Shown: positions 25,164-36,989 of the stretch, piece after piece
Layout of the letters: each line of letters starts with the position of its first letter
How positions within the stretch are numbered: the stretch's first letter is position 1
From: Plicaturopsis crispa FD-325 SS-3
Lineage: Eukaryota; Basidiomycota; Agaricomycetes; Amylocorticiales; Amylocorticiaceae
Assembly: GCA_000827205.1 (NCBI GenBank)
Contig: KN832560.1
Coordinates: forward strand, 1,733,580 to 1,797,579
Reading direction: 5' to 3'
DNA: 64,000 nt
Program-made: the position numbers and the translations under genes
Notes under the pieces: generated by a model
What the model saw: the letters and a program-made list of their open reading frames with translations, nothing else
Database searches by the model: none
Told to the model about the DNA's origin: nothing

Positions 25164-25178
25164 GCGCTTTAAAAGCCC
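25164..25178 (+). promoter_or_regulatory. TATA-like box of repeat copy E
   Basis: GCTTTAAAAGC follows the conserved AGCCCCTAAGCACGC sequence. The arrangement is nearly identical to copy D. Confidence 0.45.
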
Positions 25179-25815
25179 TGCAATCCTCAGTCTCACTCTT
25201 CCACCACTGCTCTCTTTCCTCCCCCCGTCCATTCCGCTACCTGTTTCTGTCTGCTTTCCTTTCGTGTCTCCTGGCTTTCGCTCTTCATCAAGACTGACTC
25301 TACTGGACGACTTTCAAGACCTCGACTTCACGACGTAGCGCTCCGGTCGATGGTCAAGACAAATCTATTGGACGGGTAGCACCTCTGGACCCCGCCTTTG
25401 GCCTTGCAATACGACTCTCAACACTGCGCTCCCATCCTGAGTCTTCAGTCGACACTTTCCGCTTTTCGGGTCTTCTTCTGCCAACACCTCAAGAGAGTCT
25501 CCTTGTGCTATGACTTGCTGTACTCTAGATCTAGGCGACTCCTGTATGCTTCAGTCTCCGGTGGATCCTACACGGCTATCTCTATCGTCTCTGGCCTGAG
25601 CAGTTTTAGCAACAATCTCTCCCTTCCCTTCTTACTCTGGCAGCGTTCTTTATGGCCACCTCTGGCTTGCGTGGCGGTGCTCCTTCTCTGTCTGGCGTGG
25701 CATTTCTGCTTCCGTTCTGTGCACCTAGGCGACTCTCGTTGGCTATCCTCTCCTCCGGCTAAGCTCTAGTTGTTTACAATGTTTACAATGTGATATACGC
25801 CTTTGCCATAAAGAC

Positions 25816-26771
25816 TCAGGTCTGCTCCAAGGAGACAGCCTCGACGTACCCAAAATAAAGCAAGCAAACCGCTGCGAATGTAGAACAAGCTAACCCTGAG
25901 AGGGCTATACGAACAAAGACCACATCAACGCGTCGGAATGCAAAGCCCAAAACCAGTACCACACTAAATCCAACTCCTTCAATGGCGAGAGGGCACAAGG
26001 ATATGGCCATCGACGAGAGCTGATCCCACGAGGGCTAGGATAGCACGAAGAAATCGAATCGGAGGATGGGTGGACACCAATCCGCATGATGATGTGGCGG
26101 GTATATGACGACGAAGCTGCATCCACGAGTGCACGCAGCTCCATCCTATGGGGTTAGGGAATGAGCCGATGTTGGAGGAATCGAGGGTGTAAGTGCGTGA
26201 ACGGTGATTGGGATAGCAGTGAATGTAGCAAGCTGTTGTCTGGTGCACCGAACGGGGATGTCATCATAGGGTGGAAAAGCGTCGAAATTGCCTTCTGCTG
26301 CGCCTCAAACCTCTCGTAATATGCCTCAGCCTTCTCGTAAATGAGACGTCGCCGCAATGAACAGAGCTCCTGGAACCGTTGAAGCCGTATGCGAAATCCC
26401 TTCAAAACTAGTGCGACCCGACCATGTAGCTCGGCCATGCTCCTGCACCGGCGTAGACGACGCACGCGTGAGTTGATTCGCGCAACAAGGAGGTCGAAGC
26501 GGGAGTTCAAGCGTTCGAGCCTCCGAGTGAGCTCGGCCACGCGGAGCTGGTGGTCGGGCTTGCGCCGAAGCCGGTAGCGAGCGCATGACGCGCGATCCGC
26601 TCGAGGTGGGAACCGGCGATGGTGTGGTAGGCCAGCTCGTCGAGAATGGGGTGTAGCGCGGTGCGGAACGGAGGTGGATGTGTGCTGAACGGCGAGGTAG
26701 GGGTGAACTAGAGGGTGAGTATTGGGTGACGTGGCAGCTGCGAGCGCGCGAAATCTCGTGTTTTCGGCCAT
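25816..26771 (-). CDS. Hypothetical coiled-coil protein, possibly membrane-anchored
   Basis: The first exon (26771 to about 26240) encodes an Arg/Leu-rich helix with heptad-like spacing (ELTRRLERLNSRFDLLVARI, then RIRLQRFQELCSLRRRL), preceded by a Ser/Pro/His-rich leader. A downstream frame (26010-25816) encodes two hydrophobic stretches (FSVVLVLGFAF and LACSTFAAVCLLYF) and could be a 3' exon joined by an intron, giving a C-terminally anchored protein. That join is inferred. The block lies inside repeat copy E and is missing from the other copies. The family is not recognised. Confidence 0.4.
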
Positions 26772-26883
26772 GAGAACGTCGTTGGCGACGTAGAACGACC
26801 CGGGGCACTGACGACGACAGCGGTAAAGGGTCTTAATCCTCGCTGAGGCCGGAACAACGACCGCGAGCCCAGCTGGGGGTGCG

Positions 26884-26887
<4 letters not shown>

Positions 26888-26921
<34 letters not shown>

Positions 26922-26922
26922 C
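26888..26922 (+). repeat. (GTT)n microsatellite at the edge of the insert in copy E
   Basis: About eleven perfect GTT/TTG triplets mark the point where the inserted block ends and repeat sequence resumes. A simple-repeat tail of this kind is found at the 3' ends of some retroposed elements, but no reverse transcriptase or target duplication is visible here. Confidence 0.8.
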
Positions 26923-28449
26923 GTTCCCTTCTAGGCGATCCTGACCACCTTGGTTCTGATCACACTATCGCAGCATTCTTCTAGGCAGCATTTCACTAGG
27001 CTTTTCACGATTGTTCTCTGGATGTACCCTGCTTTCAGCTTCTACAATCTTCCTGGTCTGCGTCTAGCTGTGTCAAATCCGTGTTTCACTTCGCCTGTGC
27101 GACGCTCTTCGGAAATGCTCTCTCTGGAAACGTGGTTATGTTATCGATCTTGACATCTGGGCGGCTCCCCTAGGCTGACATTCTGGCTGTTCTATTTTCT
27201 CTGGCCTGCGCGACGGTCTTAGGCGATCCTTTTCGACGACATCTTCACGCTTGCGAGCTTGCCTTCACCGCGCCCTCTCTGGCTACACCTCACGAGGATC
27301 TCTACGCTCGTTCTCTGCATCTAGGCGACTCTCGTATACTCCGCTTTCTTCTGGGATATCGCCGACGGCTCTGACTTCTTTAGTACTCTATCTTGTGCGA
27401 CGCTCTTAGGCCCTCATCCTGGCGGCATTCTCTCACTGCGCGGTGATCTTTCTGGTAACATCATTATCATGAGGCTCTCCACTCGTTCCTCACAGCTCGG
27501 TTACTCTCGTACGCTACATATTTCCCTGGACTGGTTCGAGCTGCGTCATATTGGTTTCTTCTCTACCTTGCGCCACGGTCCTGGGCTACTCTCCTTCTGG
27601 AACCATCTTCTCGCTTTCATCTTTACTCTCGGCTCTCTCTTGAACAACATGTCCTGCAACTCTGGATTTCGTCCTCGTCCTAGGCAACACACTCGGAATA
27701 TCCACTGGCAGCGCGCGCGGGTCGACGCACTGACTCCTTACTCCTTGCTCTGCAGCCGCGCGTTCCTCGTCCGCCTACACGCATCGGTATGGATATCCTC
27801 CTTGACCGACAGGCGATTGATTCCAGTCCACCAATGCGTTACAGCCCGGCGCCGAATGTTCCGTGTCGTTATGGTGAGCCGACCTTTCCTCGATTTAGCG
27901 ACTCACTTGCTCGTCGCCGTCGTGCACATATAGACACCTGAACAGCGCCGTATTTCCAAGTCCTTGCAAGCTACTAGATTCGCCAGGGTTCGCATGGCAT
28001 CTGGTGAGTGCGCTGCCTCTCCGCGTCCGCTTGCTGACCATCTACCCATTCCGCATGCTTCGCATCCAACTACTTCGATCTGCAAAACCACATACTCCGG
28101 TGAGTTTCCTACCTCTCCGCACCCGCTCGCTGACTGCCCGGATGCACCTGGCCGTCCTTTACTTTCCAGCTCGCCCAGTTCCTTCTTCCTCGGTGCATCC
28201 CTGGCCGCACCGCAGGAGAAGGAACACGATGACCTCGCCGCTGCACTCCTGGCTTGGTCGTCGCGGGCACCTCCTTTTTTTCTTTTTGCTGGCCGGGTCG
28301 TTCCCATCAGTCGATGTGCGGAGATGCGTCCAGCAAATGGAAATTGGGGAAACGCCTCCTTTGTTTTTTGTTGCTTGCATGCTATGCCGTACTCTAACGG
28401 CTTAGGTACGGGCTTGCACTGCACTGTCAGGTAGTAATCTTGTGAAGGT

Positions 28450-29018
28450 CATTTGTGCACCACTGCTGCAAGTCCCAAGTTCACCCTAATGAGTGAACGA
28501 TCGTCTTCACTCTAGGGCCTACGGGAGAGTACAAGTTCACATTCAAACTCGCCGGTCGTTGGGGTCAACACCATGACAGCCAAACTTGATACTCGATACA
28601 CCACGCTTAAATCACAGGAATCGGAACAGGACTGAGCAAATGGAAAGTCACATAAAAGCCGCACTGGGAATGTGTCAAAGAAAGCAGGCGGCGACCAGAG
28701 GAGCAGAGCGAAAGTTTTGTACAAAGACGGATGTGAAGAGGAACGCATAGGCGAAAGCCGCGCGCATAGGCGATGGCGGATGCCACACGCGTAGGCGGCT
28801 GTGGACGAAGGAAATAGCACAATAAACAGAGAAGAATAAACTATCCAGTGTCCGGTAGGGCGAGAAAAAAGAGCGACGGGGAAAACGAGCGTGGCGCGCG
28901 GAAGCGTGAGTGTGGGCGTAAGCAGTGTGGAATAAATACGATAGATAAGTGGCCGGCGAGGACGCGACGGAGAGGGTATACCCGGCGCGCACGCGCATGG
29001 ATCCGTTTTGTGTGCCGT
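28450..29018. other. Intergenic
   Basis: No gene is supported. The right part is presumably the 3' flank of the minus-strand membrane-protein gene. Confidence 0.4.
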
Positions 29019-30970
29019 TTACTCGTTGGCAACCTGTGCGTAGAGTAAAACGCATCAGTCAAGTCCACTCACAATCCAAGAACGGAGAAGAAGGAAGAAG
29101 ACGTACCCTGAGTGTCCGTCGCTGGCCGTAATCCTCCTCGTCCTGGAAGCTCCCACGGCTCACCGCGTGCCCCTGCGCGTCCCCATCGTCCCGTAGCACG
29201 TGCTGCGGCGACTCCCCTTGCCCCTCGTCCCCGCTCTCCCCGCCATCCGCATACGCACCCGCCGCGTACGGGTGGTCGTTTGCGTATGAGTGGTCGGGCG
29301 AATGCGCGTCGAACGGATTCGGCAGCTCGCCGCCCGCACTGACCTGACCGCCCGTGCCCTCCCCGCTGCTCGCCCCGCTCCCTCCGGCCCCGTAGTAGCT
29401 CCCGTCCGTGGCCCCGCTCTTGTTGCGTCCTAGACCAGGTCCTTCTGTGTATAGCGCATGCTGCGACTGTCCGCGTGTTAGCGCGTGCGCGCCCTGTGAC
29501 GGTCCGCGCGCGAGCCCGGCCGCACCGGCACCAGCACCCGCGTACCCAGCAGCGCCGTACCCTTGCTGCGGCTGCTGCCCGTAACTCAGCGGCTGCGTGG
29601 GTGGGCCCGCGAACGCAGGGTACGGGCTGCCGCCCTCGTACTGCCCGCGCGCGCCGAACCCAGCGATGCCCGGCGCGCTGTCCTTGCGCGCGCGCATCTC
29701 CGCCATGCCGTACGCCTCGGGCGGCTGCGGTGCGCCGCCCGGATAATCATGGTAGTCGTACACCGCGCCGGGGACGAGCGCGGGCTGCGCGTACGTCCCA
29801 TGGCTCGTGTCCGTGTACGGCTGGCTGCCGTTCCCGCTCAGGTGGTCCGTCCCGTACGCGTCGTCCTGGTACCCCCCGCCCCCGCCGCCGTTGTGCCCGT
29901 AGGCGGAGTACGCGTGGTGCGAGTAGGGGTCGGCGTCGTCGTCGAAGGGGTGCGCGCTGGAGGCGGCGGCTTCCTCGGCGGCTTGGGCGACGTCGCGGTC
30001 GAATGCGCGGGCGCGGCGCCGGCGGATGGCGGTGGTAAGGAGTACGACGACGAGGGCGAGCGCGACAAGGCCGACTACGGTGAATGTGCCTGCGACTGCG
30101 CCCTTGTTTTGGAAGAACCTGTGGGAGTGAATGTAGGATAAGTCATGAGAAATACGGAGCCAGACGGTCGCCAATGTATCGACCCAACAGATGGGGCAAC
30201 GAAGGGGTTAAATAGCACGATATGGTCGTCGACACTGAGAATCGACAAAGACTGATAAATATCGCACACGTCGGCGAGCATCGCTGACTCGTCTCTGTCC
30301 AACTTCACTGGCCTCTACGCAGACTCGGACACCGCACACAGTGACCGTATCGTGTCAGCCGTTGCTCGCGCATTCGACGACTCCGGACCGACGAGCAAGG
30401 GAACGCGGAGACTCACGATTTACTTGTGGTGGTCGCAGCCGCCGTTGAGCTTGCGCTCGCACTCGTGGTAACAGGGACAATGCTGGTCACGGTGATCAGC
30501 CCTCCTCCGCTCTGCGAGCTGACCTGCGTGGTAAGCTGCGTTGTGGTCGGGGTCGTGCTTGTCGAGCTAGTAGACGAGCTACTGCTGCTAAGACTTGTAC
30601 TCGTAGCAGACGTCGACGTCGGTGTAGTGGAGGTGGAGAGTGACGTCGAGGTCGGCGTGGACGATGTCGAAGTTGGTGTAGTCGTCGGTGTCGAAGTGGA
30701 GGTAGGGGTTGTCGACGTCGACGTCGGTGTCGTCGATGTCGAAGTGGGTGTTGTCGACGTCGGTGTAGTTGCCGACGGCGACGAAGACCTGTTCCGTCAA
30801 GCAAACGCATATGCGGGGTAACCATAAGTATGATATAAGCACGATGCGAAGATAAATCGACACATACGTCGAAGCCCCGCCTGGCAAACTAGCTGAGATA
30901 CCTCGCGCAGACCATCAGTGACACTCTGTGCGATAAAACATACGGAAAACATACTGCTTGGTAGCGCCAT
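29019..30970 (-). CDS. Ser/Thr-rich single-pass membrane protein, possible cell-wall sensor
   Basis: The reconstructed protein has a Ser/Thr/Pro-rich ectodomain (about 30790-30420, repeated TPTST and STTPTST units, a likely O-mannosylation region). One membrane segment follows (about 30100-30040, VVGLVALALVVVLLTTAI) with a positive stop RRRRAR. The cytoplasmic tail of about 300 residues is rich in Gly, Tyr, Ala and Gln. The last exon adds only VANE before TAA at 29019-29021. The start at 30970 (MALPSSMFSVCFIA) would give a signal peptide, but I could not join it to the Ser/Thr exon in frame, so the N-terminus is unresolved. The architecture resembles fungal Mid2/WSC-type stress sensors; no WSC cysteine domain is visible. 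Confidence 0.65.
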
Positions 30971-32099
30971 AGCGGTAGTAAATAATAAAAAAGAGCGTGA
31001 GGGCTGACGCTTGCAGGACAGACGACGACGAGACGAGGATGGGAAGAAATGAAGAAGGCTTGCTTAGATAAGATTTTAATTGTGGCTGAAAGGTCCCGCC
31101 GCCGTTGTGGCGCACGACTTGTCCTCGTATTCCTCCTCGACGGCTGTCTTTGGATCACAATGTTTCGACTATCTAGACTCTGGTCAAGTCAGTGCACCTC
31201 TACCTACAATGCGTCTCCCCAGACCGAATATTGTACGGCTATTCTTGGAGTTTGCTAGGGCTGGCGGGCGAGCAAAGATCAGAAATTAGTGCATTGCAGA
31301 GGAGCCTTGCATGCCGTGAGTATTGCAATGCTGCTCTTATTATATATCTTTTCGCTCATACTGTTCCTCGCAAGGTACTTGCCACACGGGCAAGGAGCCA
31401 GGGCCCTGTATCCCCGCCGGGTCTCCGTGTGATCGGAAACAGACAGATACATACTTGTATACTACAACGCTCGACCCGCGCAGCTTTCCCATCCTAGATA
31501 TCGGGGTAAAGGCCACGGCTCCTATTGATCTTAGAATCAGTAGCTGCGCACGCGGGCTTCGAGCTGGGAGGCCTAACTGCGCTTGCGTAGCACTGCGAAG
31601 ATCATCCGTACACTGGGCAGAGACTTGGTCCCACTTTGAAGTTGTTCTCGATCCTCGACTGTTACTTAGACGATTGCACTCGTCCGTCTTTTCGCTGTCC
31701 CGGAGGAGAGCAAACGTCGTGTACACAAATAGTAGCTGATGGCTGTTTACCGGTCGCATGCAATACATCGGTCAAACGACATAGAGCACGCATTCCGTAA
31801 GTATCGCATCGCAGATTGGGAGACGAAAGTGCACCGACTTCCACCAAATGGTTCAATGCAAACCATGGCTCGTGAACGGACACGATCCACAGAGGCGTAA
31901 TACTGCGATGGATGAAAGTGCCGGAGATTTGTGGACACCGCGGAGGCTTGCGCCGCGGGCGTTTCTCAACGTCTCAACAGTCGCAGAGCCCGAGCGGTTG
32001 TTCCCTCTCCTTTCAAGCTGTAGAAGGGCCGTACAGCACGATACCCTGGAACTAGGAGCTAAGCATTTAAAAATCTCCGAGTATCACCGTGAACCACAC
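30971..32099. other. Intergenic between membrane protein and Dbr1 genes
   Basis: Only short frames without recognisable domains are present. The left part is the likely promoter of the minus-strand membrane-protein gene. Confidence 0.5.
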
Positions 32100-33836
32100 C
32101 TATTCCATCGACGGCCCGGGTGCAGCATCCTTGGTCGGTGGAGGCACAGCGTCCGCACGAAGGGGAACAGCTACACCGGGCGGCGGCGGATTTATCTTGT
32201 TCTCAACCCCCAACATCTTGCAAAACGCCACCGTCTGCGGATTCGTATACCACGGCGCTACACCCCAGCATCAGCCACCTCACACCCCGCAAAATACGAC
32301 TGCAGCAGCACTCACGTTGCTGGTTCCGATTCTCACTGCCCGGCCCCGGCGCGGTCATCACGAACTCCTGGCACACGTCCACGCGCAGGCTCTCCGCGGG
32401 GACGTGCGCGTCGACCCACTGGCGCGCACGCGCGACCATCTCACGCGCGGCGTCCTCGGGCGGGAAGGGCGGCTGGTGCCGCGTGGTGGAGAGCAGCGGG
32501 TGGAAGGCGCGCGCGATGGCGAGCCACTCGGGGTCGAAGGTGAGCATGGGCGGGCTGGAGGGCACCGTGGTGGGCGCATCGATAACCTGTGAGAGTGTGT
32601 GTTAGTGGGAGCAGTGGAAGGTGAAAAGGAGGACGCGGTTTGACCTCGAGGAACTGGCGCCGCGGGAGGCATTTGTCGAGGGCGAGGAATTTTGTGGTGC
32701 GCGGGGGCTCGGGCGCGGGTTTAGAGACGTCTTCTTCTTCGTCGCTCATGACAATCTCGTCCGGGTTCGCGTCCTTAGCACCCTCGTCATCGTCGTCGTC
32801 GATGCGTATCTCATCCGGGTTCTCGCCCTGGCCTTCTTGTACAGCACCTTCTTGAGCGTCCGCAGGGGAGCCACCATTATACGTCGCCTCGAACCTTACA
32901 TGCAGATGCGCGGCGAACCACCACTCGGGGCGCAGCGTATGTATGAGGCCCATGAGCGCGGGCGAGCCGAGCTGCCCGTTCTGCACGTCGGCACGGAAAA
33001 ATGGCTTGCGCCGCAGGAGGTCTGCGGTGTCGCCGTAGTGCTCGATGCCGGCGGGCCAGTCGTGGGAGAGGAAGATGTTTGGGGAGGAGAGCTACATCAT
33101 AGTCAGCATAGAAGGATAGAAGAACGCACGGAAGCGACGTACGAGAGAGAGGCGCCGGATGTTGTATTCGCGGACGTGGTAGATGCTGCGCATGGCCTTG
33201 TTGTCGTATGGCAGCGCCTCCCAGTTGCCTAGCGGTTCATTAAGTCATGTAGACCGATGATAACGACACAAGGACATACCGTTCGAAAAGTCGCCGGGTT
33301 TGAAGATGCCAGAGGCACCTGCGATACGCACGCCGTTCACCTGGACGCAGCCGGCGTGACCCAGAAAGTAGATGTTGGGCGCGAGCCAGCCGCCGTGATA
33401 TCTACAGTTTCGTCAATAGGTGCCCCCACAAACTGGATGAGGGCGACTCACAGCTCCCACATATAATTCGACGCCTCGTGATTCCCGCCAATAACGATCG
33501 TCAATATCGGCGCCTTCGTCTGGCCAGTATAATACCTGTCAATATCAATCGGTCGTCGCACTTTTTGAACAAACACACGCGCCTCACTTGTGGAAGCCGC
33601 CGAGCTGCTTGTATTTCTGGGGCACGGCCATGCATTGGAGGTCCTGGTGGTTGCGGATGGCCTGGAAATCGCCGCATATGAGGAGGAGGTCGACTTTGTA
33701 TTGGTTCCTGGTCTCGAGTTGTGCGATGTGGCTGTAGATGGCGTCGAGCTCGCCGTGGCAGCATCCTTCTACAGCAACCTGCGCAAACTGGTAAGGATTT
33801 GTTGGTGTAGCATGGGAGACAGACACTTGCTTTCAT
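32100..33836 (-). CDS. DBR1: RNA lariat debranching enzyme
   Basis: The enzyme cleaves the 2'-5' bond of excised intron lariats in the nucleus. It is a metallophosphoesterase: [38 protein letters not shown] and [10 protein letters not shown] appear in order and carry the metal ligands. The typical Dbr1 segment [19 protein letters not shown] is present. After the catalytic domain come an acidic linker (about 32800-32700), a conserved block ([18 protein letters not shown]) and a C-terminal domain ending APGPSME. The start is inferred: exon 1 is just ATGAAA (33836-33831), joined by a 52-base GC-AG intron (33779-33830) to GTTGCTGTAGAAGG. This yields [14 protein letters not shown], the normal family start. 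The stop, TAG, is at 32100-32102. Confidence 0.93.
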
Positions 33837-34339
33837 TTTTTGGTGGACGTTCGTGAATTATCAGATGCGCGACGGCGTTATCAATTTCGCGACTTGGACG
33901 CGTCGGGTCGACGATCCAGCTCTGCGATTGCAATGCAGCCAAATTGTACCAGGAGATACACGGAATGCGTGTGCGTGCACGCGCCCGGTCGAGTTCGCTG
34001 CTGCGCACAACGCCTGGTGTAGTGGTCGAGAGCAAGAGATGATTTCGGACTCCGCTCTCACATTGATTCGCGTTCATCGCGTCCGCCGTTTAAACGGCTA
34101 TGTATTGAACAAGTTTGTACGCATGCAGTGACTTATCCCCTTCATCAAACGCGCTGGTCAAACGCTACAAAAACGCGTACGTCGAATCTTGGCTGGAACG
34201 TTGCTCTCCGACCGTTGGGCGGTGCGTCCCCCGCTGTCAAGTCTCGCGCTCGCGGTTTTCGCGGTCGAGGGAAACCTCCAACTTTCCAGCTTGAGAAATG
34301 TAAGTAAGTCAAGTTCTTAGCTACTTACCGTGTCGGCGT

Positions 34340-34750
34340 CTGCTAAACAATATTTTTCCTGGCCATATAGAGATCGCAGGACCTCCTTGGGCTCGTGCTG
34401 ACGGCTCGCGTGTCCCGGTGCAGCATGCTACAGTTCCGCATCCGTGGACTGGTTGATCCTGATGCGAGCACGTCCAATGCTATCTGCGTGTCATTCTTGC
34501 CTATGATATCACCTATTGTCCCGATTCTCCGTCGCCACAGCACTAGGCCAAACACCATCTCCTCAAAAATCAGGCCCTTGTGATTTCCTGGACGTGTCTG
34601 GAACTTGAATCGACATAGCTCGGGTTCGGGTACGCCTAGGATTTACTGAGCGTACTACGACGATATAAACATTTCTCCGACGCGGCACCCGACCGACATG
34701 GATCCTCTTACTACCTCCCCGCACCCGCCAGTCTGAGGCTCATACACTCT
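34340..34750 (+). pseudogene. Decayed 5' fragment of the tandem-domain gene at 51.7 kb
   Basis: About 400 bases resemble the region from about 51490 to 51915. Shared landmarks are a TCCCGGTNCAGCATGCTAC stretch, TCGACATAGCTCGG, GGTACGCCTAG, GACGCGGCACCCGACCGAC and the following ATGGATYCCTCTTACTAC-like sequence. Indels and stops break the frame, and the match ends inside the first domain. The homology includes the upstream flank of the intact gene, so this is a genomic duplication rather than a processed copy. Confidence 0.7.
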
Positions 34751-34759
34751 AGCAGATCT

Positions 34760-36880
34760 ATGCGGACAGACTCAGCAATCCGGCCACGCATCCCCTACAG
34801 AACTTCGAACATTCGACCGGCGTTAGAAGCCTGCAGTCCTTACGCTGCAGTCCGTGATCCCGGGTAATGAGAGCTCACTCTCGCCCCACTCGTGCCGTCC
34901 CCTTCTTCTGCCCTATGTCCGCAAGTGCTTACTAGATGCTGATCGAAAACGCATCCCTTCACAGTACGATCGTCTCAGGCGCACGGAACCTGGACGCACT
35001 TCTCGAAACCTCGGCGGACGCCTTGTTTCTCGAAAACCGCGCAGGCCCTTCCAAAACTCGCGCGGCGCCCATGCCCACCCACGTCCACCACCGCACGCAT
35101 GCCCACTCAACACCGCGATTTCACACCCAATCCCACCCTCGCAAGACGGCACACGGTGGCTCATGCGAGACAACACACGGTGGCTCATGCGAGACCAACA
35201 CACGGTGGTGCATGTGGGCCCCCGGGCGCGCGGGGATACCTCGTATCTCGCCGGCGTCCTCGGTATCTCGCGCGGCGTACAATGAAATGAATGCGCAAAT
35301 GGGCGGGCCGGGCGCGCGGGCCGGCTCTGGACTCTGCGTTGCATGCGATGTACCGTTGGATGGTGTGGGCGTGTCCCAGCTCTGAGCTCATGAACCAGGA
35401 AGACTGTGAGGGGCCATGTGTCGTGGTCGACAGCGGACGGTGTATTCTTCGCGGTCGACGGCGGTCGGCGGTCTCTTCAAGGTTGACGGCGGCTCTATCA
35501 CCACCGGCTCCATCACGGTCGACATCGGGCAGCAGCTCTATCACAATCGACAGCTGCGGTCCACCCTCCCGTGCGTGCCGACTGCAGCTTGCTATCCAAT
35601 CCAGGCTATCGTCGCCCCCGCGGCGGCGGCGGCGGATTGTTTCTCGCACGGGTGCGGCGTGATCACGATCGCGATTCTCCAGAGCAAGTAAGTCTGTATG
35701 TGCGTTCTCCGAGCAGAATGCGAAGTGCCTACGAGCCTGCCAACCGACCAACTACCCTGCCGCCTGAATACAAAGAACTTCAAGATGTGCATTCGCGGCT
35801 ACCCCCGAATTCAATTCACTATCACTATCCTATCAGTGCCCCCCCTTCAATACATTGATAGTGCTTATACGGTGCTTTGTTTGTCTGCCCATGTATGTGT
35901 GTGTTCTACCCGTGTATGTATGTGTTCTACCCACGTACTTTCCGCCGACGTATGTATGTATTTGGGAATGCCCACGCTTGTTGTATTTTGTATTTGCCTT
36001 CTAGATGTTGATTTTACCATGCTTTGCACTTTGGACTCTGTTGTTCTATCGACGCGGCGCTCTTGCAGGCGCGCGACTGAGTGGCCCAACTGCGCTCGAC
36101 AGCGCAGCCCAATCGCATAAGCACTGCATAAGCCCATTTAACCACACAAGCTACTGCACAGCATGGCGAAAAAGTGCGATGATCGCGCTACCCGTGCCTC
36201 TCGCAGGCTGTATATCCTTGCGTACGCGTGTCTCGCGGGCAGTATGTGCCTGCGCGGGACCGATAGCCTTTAGACGCAGTCCGTGCCTGGGTGATGCCTA
36301 CGTGTACGGTGTACCTGTCCTTCGTGCTGCGTGCGTGCCGACATGGTGCTGCGCTGTTTCGAACGGTGAAGGTGAAGGTGAAGGTGAGTAAGATGACCGT
36401 CGGGCGTGCGCCGCGGTGGGTAAAGCGTGCGCCGTGTTGAGGTGTATTACTTACACGACGCCTTAAGCCTTAGTAATTGTACACGCCTTGGTGTCAATGG
36501 CTTTACGAGGACTTGATGAAGATGATCTACGCGTACGGACGGGCTTTATACGGGCGCTCAAGTGGATGCAAAATGCACCCTCAATCATGATGATGCACAA
36601 CACGATCGTAATGATGTGTACAGGCCCTTAATTCAGTGCGTGAGGGAATCATAATGATGCACGACACGGCAGTAGTTCAATGCGTGAGGCATTTCTGCCA
36701 TAACGCGCTGAATGATGTGTACATGCTCTGTTTGTACGAGGTTTGTACTGATGACCGTACAAGCACCTGCGATTGGTCGGGGGTGTAATCGCCGGGAATG
36801 TAACGGTGCAATGCATGGTCAGCGCGGACGGTTAACCGCGCATTCCTAGGATTCGGGACTACTCGGGAGTGGAGGAAAAG
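34760..36880. other. Gene-poor stretch with short local repeats
   Basis: No gene is supported. At about 35149-35215 a 25-base unit (CACACGGTGGCTCATGCGAGAC) occurs twice, with a third partial unit. At about 36570-36730 two related segments contain ATGATGCACRACACG and CAGTGCGTGAGG-like sequence. Pyrimidine-purine runs of TATGTATGTGTGTTCTACC occur near 35890-35960. Confidence 0.5.
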
Positions 36881-36989
36881 CGAGGTAGTGGCGCGGGGTG
36901 AAGACAGACGGCGAGGTGAGCTAGGCCTCCGGGGTTATGTATCTGCGTCCGTAGCTGAAGAGAGCACTATTGTGAAGGAAGGAAACCGA

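Larger units (their letters stand above)
24900..28400 (+). repeat. Repeat family copy E (plus orientation, interrupted)
   Basis: This copy stands in tandem with copy D. Its promoter block is at 24950-25180, with TTTAAAA at about 25168-25174, and its distal block is at 28160-28350. Between about 25770 and 26930 lies roughly 1.1 kb that the other copies do not have; it contains a coiled-coil gene candidate and ends in a (GTT)n run. The repeat sequence resumes after that run with the same kind of short GGCGACTC-containing motifs seen in D. I did not find a clear target-site duplication around the insert. Confidence 0.6.

Noticed and set aside
35149-35215. Short direct repeats CACACGGTGGCTCATGCG as a possible array
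   Set aside because: There are only two full units and one partial unit, too few to call more than a local tandem duplication.
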